DNA of 64,000 nt from Symbiodinium microadriaticum (taxonomy: Eukaryota > Sar > Dinophyceae > Suessiales > Symbiodiniaceae): the NCBI GenBank assembly GCA_001939145.1, contig LSRX01000296.1, forward strand, positions 430,247-494,246, given 5' to 3'. Shown here in pieces: positions 1 to 9,500 of the stretch; the first letter of the stretch is position 1, and every line of letters begins with the position of its first letter. Position numbers and translations under genes: made by a program. The notes beneath the pieces were generated by a model. That model had not been told where the DNA came from, made no database searches, and was given only the letters and a program-made list of their open reading frames with translations.

Positions 1-359
1 TGTCCTTTTTATCCCCGTCCCCGTCTTCTGCGCTTTCTCTCTCGACAAGTATGATGACGATGACTATTACCATGACGCCGATTGCTACCGGTAGAACTAC
101 TGCTGTTAGTGCTACACTGACTCTTACCACGGCTTCTATCTTTATTGCGTCATCACCACCTTGGTTGTTTCCAACTGGCTTGCTGTTTCGTGACACACTT
201 ATGTCCTCCCGAAAGTCTTATGGAGGATATATGTATGGATAATTGCCGATGTCTCATTACTGACATATCCCGCCTATCCTTTCGAACACATATGCTGCTG
301 CAGTTGCTTTGTCTTGCTAGCTTTTGTCCACCTAACCCCTGGGCCTCAGGTGTTCCCGA

Positions 360-565
360 CAGCAAGGCTGCAAAGATCCAAACAGCGAGGTTCCACAGCT
401 TCCCAAGAACAATGTTTCACAGATTCCAGATAGCAAGGCTTGAAAGGTTCCCAATAGCAAGGTTTCAAGTTCCCAAATGCAAAGTTGCAAAGTTTCCCAA
501 TAGCCAGGTTGCAAACGTTCCCAACAGTCAGGTTGAACACATTCCAACGAGGAAGATCCAAGGGT
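360..565. repeat. Degenerate ~24-28 bp minisatellite
   Basis: About eight diverged copies of a unit built around 'ttcccaatagcaaggttgca' follow each other. Short ORFs cross it on both strands, but their peptides only mirror the repeat (for example recurring PNSQV), so they are not taken as genes. The flanking 1-680 shows no recognisable coding sequence. Confidence 0.7.
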
Positions 566-680
566 CGCACTTCTTTGTGGGCTTTGGGCGGCTTGGATGC
601 ATGTAAGGGGCCCCTCTTGAGAAGCTTCATACCGAATTATACTGGGTGAAACAGGTGAAACAGAACCCGCTGTGCCGCAG

Positions 681-2132
681 CCCCTGGTCCAAAATTGGTC
701 GATCTCGTCTTGCAAGCTTCAAGGAGGATGTACGCGAACCGACCAGAGAACAAGCACCCGCTGGCTTTGAATGCTTGGACGGCCTGCTTCTTGACTCCCC
801 TCCTGGCTCCGGGTCGTGACTTCAATTGGCTGTTTTGGTTCTTCGTCAAGTGCAGTCCTTATGTGGCATTGTCCGTCACCGTCTTCATCGAGTTTTCCTT
901 GATCCTGTTCATCGAGCAGATTGTCGACGACATGAAGGATATCATGATCATGTATGCCACGGATGAGCACGTGAGTCTCAAATCCAGTTTCTTGGCCTTT
1001 GGACCATGTACTCGAAGCTTTTTTCTAAGGAGACTTATGTAAGGAATCCCCCGCAAGCTTGAGCAGCTCTGGGTTCCCCGTCGAAGCGCCTCCTTGCAGC
1101 TTTCTGAAGTCATCGATTCAAGATAACTAAAGATCGGACAACAGTGAGAACTTTTTGCAGGCTTTGAAGATTGATTCGAGCTACTCGCTCATAAAGATAA
1201 ACTGCCAAAACTTAGCTGCCTGGGTAAAGCTGGTTCCAGGTGCTTCGATTATTTCTGTGGATTTGGAGCTCTGCTGCGTGGCTGTGCTTGCTGCCGCCGT
1301 GATGGCGAGCGAGCTCCTGCCTGCGTTGCATTTCTTCATGTGGGTTTGGGGTGCAGGTGCCATTGGGGATGACCGCTTTCAACCAGAGGTTGGCGAAGAT
1401 GAAGAGCAACCGGAACCCGTTGAAATCTGGTGGCCCTTCAGGTTGTTCTGGCTGTTGGCAGCTGCCGGTCGTGTTTATCTAGCCGTGCGCCTCTTCAATT
1501 GCGCCGCGGGACATGTGATTTATTCAGGCTTTGACGAGACAAGCGGCGTGTCAGACCCAAATGAAAAGCTTCTGAACGCTGCAGCCATGGTCTTCGTGGT
1601 CGAGATCGATGACATCTTTGGCGAGTTGACTTTGCCGCCAGGACTTCGTGGGCTTCTGGAACGGGTTCCTGCAGTCTCTGGAACCATCTACGGCCAAGAT
1701 CCCAGCGTTCCCGAGAAGAACCAGAGTGTAGCAGAGTTCCTTGGAGTAGAAGCTTGGTTATGTTCCACTCGTTTCATGGGCTTTGGCATCGTCACCATGT
1801 TTACGACAGTGCTTTGGCAATCAGCGATTTGGGACACTGGAGAGGGAGAAGAGGACTTTGTGTGGGACAGGCTGCGCATGATCCATGGGGCCCCTATCTT
1901 TCTCTATTTTGTGATGTGGGCAATTCACTGTATGATCCTGCGCCAGTCAAACCGTGTCGAAATGCAGAAGTCTCTGGAAGAGGGACAGCCGGGCCAACGC
2001 GAGGCGACCCAAGCCACCCATGTGACCCAAGAGCCACTTGATGCAAAGGCTGAAGCCGACGCAGAGGCTGCCAGCCCAGGCAGCCCCGGTCCTTCTTTGC
2101 CTGGGACTGTTGCAGGTGGAGACGACTCATGA
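681..2132 (+). CDS. Multi-pass membrane protein, unknown function (2 exons seen)
   Basis: Exon 1 (start uncertain, about 681-723, to 970) and exon 2 (1161-2132) join in phase 0 across a canonical GTGAGT...TTTTGCAG intron (971-1160); the stop is TGA at 2130. Hydrophobic spans are visible at about 828-925 (WLFWFFVKCSPYVALSVTVF), 1246-1350, 1432-1500, 1765-1815 and 1888-1935, so at least five membrane segments are likely. The C-terminal ~60 residues are hydrophilic and rich in Ala, Glu, Gln and Pro. A segment reading VFVVEIDDIFGEL (about 1588-1628) resembles a motif I recall from large families of uncharacterised dinoflagellate membrane proteins; that is recollection, not a search. The true start lies upstream or in an unseen exon. 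Existence of the gene is well supported; its function is unknown. Confidence 0.75.
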
Positions 2133-2800
2133 AGTCACACTTCAGTTGGGGCATTCTGTTGCAGGCGAATTCGAGACTCTTTGAAGCCGAAGAAACTTGC
2201 CCGTTGGGCTTTTGCAAAGCAAAAGCTTCCTTGCCGCACTTTGCATTCGTGCAGTTCGTTTCCGACAAGCCTCTCGTTGAGAGGAGCCAGAATCGAAAAA
2301 GAAGATGCCCTGCATGTAAGGAATTCGGCGATGCGCAACAGAGCATGTTGCAAGTGACCATCCATCCTTCGCCTGAGATCAGCGTTTCACATGGGGTCGA
2401 TATATTCAGTTTCCCCGCACGCCGCGAACTTCACATCCCTACTCAGACCACAGAACCATCCGCATCCCAGCACATCAGCACCCCGTCCCATGAGCTCCGG
2501 CCGATCTCTCAGTCGCAACTCCGCACGACTCTGCAGGTTTCGTGGCTGTCTTTGCTAACCTGCTCACGATCATTATGACTATACAGGATCTTTGCGCCAA
2601 TCCTACATGGCTAGTTCCATGCATGGGGATAGCTGCATACGTGTCTATCAAGCTACCTGCTACCTATTTGTCTACGCAATTCTCCATCCATCACTCTCCC
2701 CGTTCCCGCTGTGCTTTGCGGAGGTGCTAACGGCTTCCAAAACGACCTTGGAGCACACTGGTCAGTGAAGGTGGTTTTTTCCAGTTAAGGAACTGTTCAC
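2133..2800 (+). other. Stretch after the membrane-protein gene, no firm gene
   Basis: An open frame continues from 2129 to 2578 in another phase but has no recognisable domain and is probably 3' UTR or intergenic. A short hydrophobic reading, AVFANLLTIIMTIQDL, occurs at about 2542-2590 after a CAG. It could be a small exon of the next gene, but no splice partner was found. Confidence 0.3.
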
Positions 2801-4224
2801 ATGAATCTGGTGTGGGCTGGGGTTCATGTCGACAGATGGTGGCGGAAGTTGGTTAACGCAGCCACGAATAGCATCGCAGCGGGCATCGCAGTCGCCTTTT
2901 TGCAACAAGAGCGTCTGCACACAATTCTCGGCAACGAGGCACGTTCCTAAGTCGCACAAGCTTCTGTCCAGCAGGTGGGCCACAGCGAATTCGGGCACTG
3001 CAAGTTCCAGGTGATCAACTTCACGGTGTTGGATGAGGCGGGAGCCAAGCCTTGAGCTCAGAGGATCCACGAAGAGGGGGTCTTCAGGGTTCAGGTTTAG
3101 GAATCTGCAGGAGCTAGACCCGGCTTAAACTTATGTGGGGGATATCCAAAACCGAGTGACAAGATCGGAGTTCTAGCCAAGAGGCGGTTTCGTGGATTCC
3201 ACGTGCAGCTCGGCCCTTATCCGTTCAGACTCTGAATCAGTTCCGCTTGGAAGACGGAGTTGATGCAGCGTGCTGCTTGACAGGTGGGCGTCATGAACGG
3301 CAAGGCTCACCTGCAGCAACAGTTGGCCGAAACCCGGGGCTTTCCTGCCATCAACAAAGCCACCATCATGCAGATGCTGCAGGCTGGCCCTGCTTTGCTC
3401 TTGCATCTGCTTTGCTTGTGACGGGGTTTCATGTGTTGAGGTCGTCCTGTGTTCCGACTTGCGAATGGTGACGGTGGCAACCTTTGACCGGCACCAGCTA
3501 CCCACCCTCGCGCTCGCCAGCAATTCTTTTGTGGCTTCCAGATTCCACACCGTCATGCGCCACTTCGGCATCCCGGAACCGCAGGTCGCTGAGAGCGAGG
3601 CAGACACCCCACCCACCCCACCCACCCCACCCACCCCATCGCAGGCTCTTCCCACCCCATCGGCCAATTCCGCGTCGCCCGCAAGCGAGATTGAGTTGCC
3701 TGTCCAGACGCGATTCGTTGACCAGATACGGCGTGCATCTACGCCCGCTTCGCACAAAGAAGCACCGGCAGCGGTGCGCCCACGCGACAAGCTGCTGGAG
3801 AAGCTTGTGAACATCATGGCGGTCGCACAGCTCGACGAGTCGCGGCCTCTCCAATATCAAGGCTGGTCGAGTTGAGATCGAGGGATCCGGGTCTCCTTCT
3901 TTTTGAGAAAGAGATGCGCCTAACTCTAGTCAGGGGTCGACTCGATGATGGCGATCGAGTTGCAGTTGCAGCAGAAGCTGAGGCTCTCAGGCATAGAGGC
4001 GGGCCGTACCGACTATTCTGTTGGTCAGGCATCTTGTTCCGGAATCTCTGACAGCATCCCGCATTTCTCCTTTGCGCCTCTCGTTGGAGCAGTCATACCC
4101 ATCAACACTCAGTTTTCTCGGCATACACCGAAAAAAATTGTCTTGCCAACTCAGTGCAGGTATCCCTTGACGACCTTCAGTCTGAGGGGCCCCTTGCAGA
4201 TCTCTTGGCAAGAATGCAACACTA
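2801..4224 (+). CDS. Unrecognised protein gene, six or so exons
   Basis: Exons with coding character: a) about 2801-2938 (DRWWRKLVNAATNSIAAGIA, then a Gln/Arg-rich helix), GC donor; b) 2975-3043 (VGHSEFGHCKFQVINFTVLD), phase 0 with a; d) 3284-3382 (NGKAHLQQQLAETRGFPAIN); e) 3441-3875, phase 0 with d (LPTLALASNSFVASRFHTVM), containing a Pro-Thr repeat at about 3606-3640; f) about 3885-4028 (MRLTLVRGRLDDGDRVAVAA); g) 4160-4224 (VSLDDLQSEGPLADLLARMQ). Exons a-b and d-e join cleanly with GC donors and AG|G acceptors, which argues for one transcript. Between b and d, 3184-3283 may hold another exon. The e-to-f link needs an unseen splice. No domain family is recognised and no function is proposed. 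The start is unknown; ATG 2801 is only the first possible in-frame Met of exon a. Confidence 0.55.
2975..3043 (+). CDS. Exon b of the unrecognised gene
   Basis: Preceded by GCAG and followed by a GC donor (GGA|GCC). It reads VGHSEFGHCKFQVINFTVLD then EAG. The frame matches exon a ending at GAG 2938 (also a GC donor), giving a continuous phase-0 reading. Confidence 0.55.
3284..3382 (+). CDS. Exon d of the unrecognised gene
   Basis: Acceptor ACAG|GTG and donor CAG|GC. It reads VGVMNGKAHLQQQLAETRGF then a helix-like stretch ending in MQMLQ. Phase 0 at both ends; it joins exon e at 3441 without a shift. Confidence 0.6.
3441..3875 (+). CDS. Exon e of the unrecognised gene, Pro-Thr linker
   Basis: The frame is open from acceptor TTGAG|GTC to TGA 3873. 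A folded-looking N-terminal part (TVATFDRHQLPTLALASNSF) precedes a low-complexity PPTPPTP run encoded by a CACCC repeat, then a charged C-terminal part (RPRDKLLEKLVNIMAVAQLD). The stop may be reached by reading into an intron, because another coding-like frame (exon f) starts at once. Confidence 0.5.
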   Translation, partial: VVLCSDLRMVTVATFDRHQLPTLALASNSFVASRFHTVMRHFGIPEPQVAESEADTPPTPPTPPTPSQALPTPSANSASPASEIELPVQTRFVDQIRRASTPASHKEAPAAVRPRDKLLEKLVNIMAVAQLDESRPLQYQGWSS

Positions 4225-4340
4225 GTAGCTCGAGCATCGTCAAGGTTCTGTCTTTGGAAGTGTTTTTGTATAGGAATCGGGCATTGAGGCTGGTCAAAGT
4301 ACAGCTGATCGGGCTACAAGATTCCAATTCTCCTTCTGGT

Positions 4341-4638
4341 TTTCTACCTTCCTCACTGCAGTGGCGATCTTTTAGTGACTGATCGCACATTGCCAGCTAT
4401 TCGGCAATCATGCAGTCTTTTAAGGTGCTAGGACTGGCATTGAACAGCAGTCCGCAAAAGGACTTGGGCAGACCAGGTCCTTGCAGGGATCTGGAGACGA
4501 AACCGCTACTCTTTCGGTTCGATTATTATGTGATGCTTACAAGGTCGGGTCTCCACAGATTCCCTTGCAGTGAAGCCCAAAGTAACAGATTTTCTGCTTT
4601 CCCTGTTGCAGTGGCAGCCTTTTGGCAACAGGTCGCAC
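4341..4638 (+). repeat. Diverged ~250 bp direct duplication
   Basis: The 48 bases at 4341-4388 and 4591-4638 align well (tttct..ctt.cc...tgcagtggc...ctttt...gac.g.tcgcac) exactly 250 bases apart, and the bases before them align weakly. No gene was recognised between 4225 and 6457 apart from this and the microsatellite. Confidence 0.5.
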
Positions 4639-4959
4639 AACTCTTCAGCTTTCTGGCAGGCATGCTCTGACGAAATTCGTCGTATGTGTACAGGAACAAG
4701 CAGGTTTTGATTCAATTCAGGGAAGCACACACAAATAGATGCTTCAAGCTTTCAAAACAGTCTCGAGTTGCGTTTGCTCCAGGCCGTCCAACGCTCTTCC
4801 ATGGCATGTCCAGGAGTAGCTTAGTAAGCATTGCGGCAGCGAGGGCGAAAAGTGGAGCGGAATCACAATGTCGTCTCCGCTATCACTTGCACCAACTTGT
4901 GCTACCGCAACGTTGCAGAGTGTCACAGGTGCAGAAAACCAAGCAGTTTCCCATAATAT

Positions 4960-5334
4960 GCACGCATCATACATATCTATGCACATACACAAACGCGTAC
5001 ATATATTTTGTAAATATATACTTATGTAGATACTGCATATACTGTATATAGGTATATGTGCATACATGTATTTTTGTGTATATGTGTCTATGCGTATATG
5101 TTTACCTGTTTTTATGTATGTATGATAAAAACATGTGTACATGTTTATATGTATATATGTACCTATGTCTATATATGTGTGTGTGTATGTATGTGTGCAT
5201 GTATGTAAGGATGTATGTATGTATGTATGTATGTATGTATGTATGTGCATGTATATACAGATGTACATATGTATGTGTGTGTATATATATATATATATAT
5301 GTGCATATGGACATATATGTATATATATATGGTC

Positions 5335-5365
<31 letters not shown>

Positions 5366-5395
5366 GCTGTATGTATGTTTACATACACACATGTA
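4960..5395. repeat. Compound TA/GTAT microsatellite
   Basis: Contains (GTAT)n at about 5209-5244, (AT)n at about 5284-5300 and 5336-5362, and interspersed TATGTG/TACATA text. The long Tyr/Met/Ile-rich frames on both strands only reflect the repeat. Confidence 0.9.
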
Positions 5396-6457
5396 TGCAC
5401 AAATTACTAACGGTGAAGCAGTTTAAAGCCGGCATCCTTCCATTTTGCAGAGGTTGGATTACAATTTGCTTTGCATTGCTCAAAGTTCCTTGGTTTTGAG
5501 GGCAGCGGCCTTCGTGCACCACCCCAGGGCCCCACAACGGTGCATCTCCAAATCAAGAAGAAAACTTCAACCAATGCCGGCTCACTGGCTTTTTACGTCG
5601 ATGTCGGGGTGTTCTATTCATTGACTTCCGTTCGGATCCGATCCCGCCTTTGCTCGGACCCCTTCGGGATGTCCTACAATAAGTTGCTTATACCCACAAG
5701 CCTGTTATGTTAGATTCCTCAGGTTTCCCGAGTTTGCTGTTGTAACTTGTGGGGCTTTGGAGCCTTCGGTGAAGCCTCGCCATGGTGGAACGACTGCCTT
5801 CCTTGAAGTATGTGGCCTGGCCAACACTTCCAAAGGTGGGTTTTTGGGTTGTTTTGAGTTTTGCATGCCCACTTGTTGCTACTATGAGTGAAGCATTGTT
5901 TCGCCATGTCGTTTCGGAACAATTGAGGTCAAGTTTGGGACAAGTGCGACTTGGAGAAGCAAAGCCAAAGCAGAGAAGGGCCATTCGTGTGTGAACTTCT
6001 TGATGCAGTGTAGTCCGGGGTGCCGGGCTGCAAGGCTATCGCGGCCGGGGCTTTTCAGTTGCGTCCAAGGAACTGGTAATCGGTCGCCCGCTTCATTCTC
6101 CGATCTTGCTAGTGGCTTTAGCACTCTGCGGCACTGGAAGTAGGACTAAACCCGCGGACCCTAAACCTTGGAACTCGACCTAATAGAGAATGACCGCAAC
6201 CCTCAGCTTTCAATGATGCGGTCGGGTTGGTTGCCGGCTGGAGCGCTTCTTCGTTGTGTCGGGCTCAGGATTTTGGGGTTCCGAGCTGCAAGGGTTAAAT
6301 GCTGTCCCTGTTCTGGGGTTGCCCCAAGCCGGGGCATGTTCTGAGTCCAATGAGATGCAGCGAAGTTGCTGAAGTCGAGTCCCGCAACTCCAAACTCCAA
6401 ACTGTGTCTTCAGTGCATTCTGCAACCTTTGCTCTGGCCTCGCACTGCACATCCCAG
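5396..6457 (+). other. No recognised gene (5' side of the aldo/keto reductase)
   Basis: Mixed-composition DNA with short random ORFs. The start codon and first exon of the aldo/keto reductase are expected around here, because exon A1 begins inside the conserved N-terminal barrel strand, but they could not be picked out. Confidence 0.4.
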
Positions 6458-6520
6458 GACATGATGGTGTCTGAAGTCTGTGGCGGCACCATGATGTGGG
6501 GCACCTTCAACCAAGAGGCC
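6458..6520 (+). CDS. AKR exon A1
   Basis: After CCCAG. Reads DMMVSEVCGGTMMWGTFNQE then A, the first barrel strand with the family 'VSEV..GTM.WG' signature. It ends at GCC|GTTTCT (GT donor) or three bases earlier with a GC donor. Confidence 0.75.
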
Positions 6521-9500
6521 GTTTCTGCCGAATTCGGGAAGGAATGCAAGTTCTTCTCGCACGAGCTCACGAGGGGAGTTCTGCCAGCTTTGGGGGCTTC
6601 AAGTGCTCGTGCAAGCTCTTGTGCACCACTCCAGCATTGCACCGCTGACATCACTGCCGCTGGACCTGTGCTGTTGCTGGCCGTCTTGCTCTGGTCGTGT
6701 ACGGATCTTTTGTCGGATCGTCGTGCCATTTTCCTTCCTTCTTCCTCTTCTCATTGCCAGTATGATTACGATTGAGTGTTGCTGTCACGATCGGCTCTGG
6801 GCTGGACAAGCTGGGGTCTCGCACCGACTTTTCCCCCTAAAGTGTGGTACCACGACCTGAATCCAAGACAGGAGAACAACTTATGACAAAACTCCCAGTC
6901 AAAGTTCCGAGGAGAAGATGGCTCACGAGCAGCTGGATGCCATGGCACCTCGACTTTGGCTATAAAAGGTCGGAGCTGGGACCTACAAAAAAGCCTCCTG
7001 GAGGCTGTCTCAAAGGCCTCTTAAAACGAGACCAGAACCCTCGTAAGTTTGAAAGCACCAGTGGCAGGCCCCGCCTTTGGTGTTTGTGGCTTCCAGGCTT
7101 GCTGAAAAGGTTCTATAAGGCTTTAAGGGTTGCTCTCAAGGTTATTTTCAGGTTTCTACAAAGGGTTCCAAAAAGGGTTCCAGAAGGGTTAGCTATCTTT
7201 GTTTTTCTGTTTTCGACAATGGAAGTTTCCTCAGGTTCGCTTGGGGGTGAACTTCATCGACACCGCGGAGCTGCACCCTGATGTCCACAAAGTCTCCATG
7301 CATTGTGTGCATAGTTGCGAGGTAAAGCAACATGCATGGCGTGAGAAGAAGCAGGAGTGGTAGTCGCGGTCGTAGTCGTAGCAGGTAGTCGTTGTCGTGG
7401 TGGTGGTGGTGTGGAGGGGAGGAGTGAGGAGGAGGAGGAGTAGTGGTAGTAGTGCATGATTCAGAAAAATAAAATCTTGCAAGTTTGCAGTTTAGACCAA
7501 CCCCCCCACCCCAAGTGGGGCAAGTGGGGCAAGATTGTTTGGCGATCTTGCTCGATCATTGTTCTGAATTCCAGGCACTGTAGCAATAGCAGTAGCATAT
7601 GCAAGTAGCATATGCAAGGGGAGGGCGCGGAGCAGCAGTAGCAGTGGAAGTGGCGGCAGGAGGAGGAGGGTGTGGAGCAGGAGTCGGAGTAGGAGGAGTT
7701 AAGATGAAGCAGGTGCAAAGCAGGTACAAAGCTGATAAAATCAACACCACAGAGGAGCCAAAGCTGCCGCCATCCTCAGGTATCCGGTGCCCCCGGTAGA
7801 GGGGAAGCTGACGGAGGAGTGGATCGGCAACTGGTTGGAGAAGGCGATCGCCAACGGCACTGTGAAGCGAGAGAAGCCACTTGGGCAAGAAACCCTTCGG
7901 TGCAATCGCGATTGCCCGGAATCGCGACTCCTGGTGGCCTGCTCCTCTACTTTACGGTTTCTACGCCTTGGAATTCTATACAATTCCGCACCCAGACAGC
8001 TCATCATCAGCTCTCATTGCGGTTTGATTCCCGTGGTCTGTTAGACTTCCCGCACTACGAAACTTCGCAGGCACAAGATCCACCGCCACCTGAGTCCACC
8101 TGAGCCGGCACAACAGACCCTGAGACCCCCAAAGGCCTGCTTCACGTGGAAATCCCCGATCTCAGACCGCTTCAACCCTCCTAGCTGGACGATCAAGCGG
8201 AACAGTGGCTGTGATGATCCCGACCACGATGTTAATGTTGTTATTACAACTATCAGTATCTTCATGGTCATGCGAATCAGGTTCTACATCGCCACCAAGG
8301 CGAAGCTTGGTTCCAGAAGGGAGGCCGAGGGTTCGGTCGGCCTCTGAGCTCGAGGTTCTGGTGATGAACATCAGGGCCCGGGGTTCAAGGTACCGGATTA
8401 GGTCTCCTGTGGCCGATGCGCCCTGCCGCGCTCCGTGTCCATCCTAGAGTTCTGTGGCATCTAAGGAACCCCTCCAACGTTGGCGCGCCAGATCTTGAAG
8501 GTGGGACTCGTACAGACTGCGAAATCCTTCGGTTGGTTGGGTCCCAACAGAAGGTATCTAATAGCAGGCTTTGATCCATCGGTTGGAGTCCAGTGTTATC
8601 CATTGCGGTCCCGCTGCGTTTCTTTGCACGGGCCAGAGCAAAACGTCTTGTTATGAATTGTTGCTGCTATTGAATTGACACTTGAACCACGATGATGGCA
8701 AAGACTTCTTGATGACGATGACAGATTCCTTCAGGCTTCCTGCGCCCAGTCCTCAACCCATGCTTGAAACCCTGAACCCTGAGATTCCCTAATGCCCCTA
8801 ATCTCTACAGAAATCCTTAGAACTTAAAGTCCCTGAAGCCCTCGCACTAGTGTTAGTAGAGCCCATGGGGTCCTCCAAAAGCCCCGCCTCTGAAGTGCAG
8901 AGAGCCCCTTTGCTGAGCCTCTGAGGCCGAAAGAAGCCCTGGGGCTTCGATGCGGAGTCGCTGATGGCCTCCTGCAAGGCCCTTCTGCTATGAACGTTCC
9001 CACGAGGGTCATGGGCTGCTAGAGACCCACATTACCCTAGGTCTGTTCATTTTTTTTTGGGGTTTGAGGCCTGGGGGGGGGGGCGCTCGGCTTTGTAGGG
9101 GTGCAGGATTCAGGAGTCTACACTAACCCTTTCTTGTTGAAGTCTTATGCTTTTTGGTTTGTTCGCAGCTCCGAGGGCCGGTGGCTTTACGGTCGGGGGC
9201 AGACTGTTTGGGTATGCATCCAGAGCCCCCGGTTCAGCGAGAAGCTCAGGGCATTTTCAGCTTCAGATGGGAGCATGCATCCTGCGTATGAACATGGCCC
9301 GCAGGAAGGGAAGCCTAGCAATCACAAACATTACAGGGAGGAGATACCCTAAACCCCAAACCCTAAACCCTAAACCCGAGGTGGGATGCAGCTCAGCCCC
9401 CAAGACTCTTCGCGGTTTCCGCCTCCCGGGAGGCGTCGCTTGCAAGGATGCGGTGTCAGTACATCGACCTTTACTACTTGCCCCTCGGGCGAAGAGCTCT

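Noticed and set aside
3173..3817. 214-codon minus-strand ORF
   Set aside because: Overlaps exons d-e of the + strand gene, which join in phase; the minus frame is a shadow with a Gly-Trp run from the CACCC repeat.
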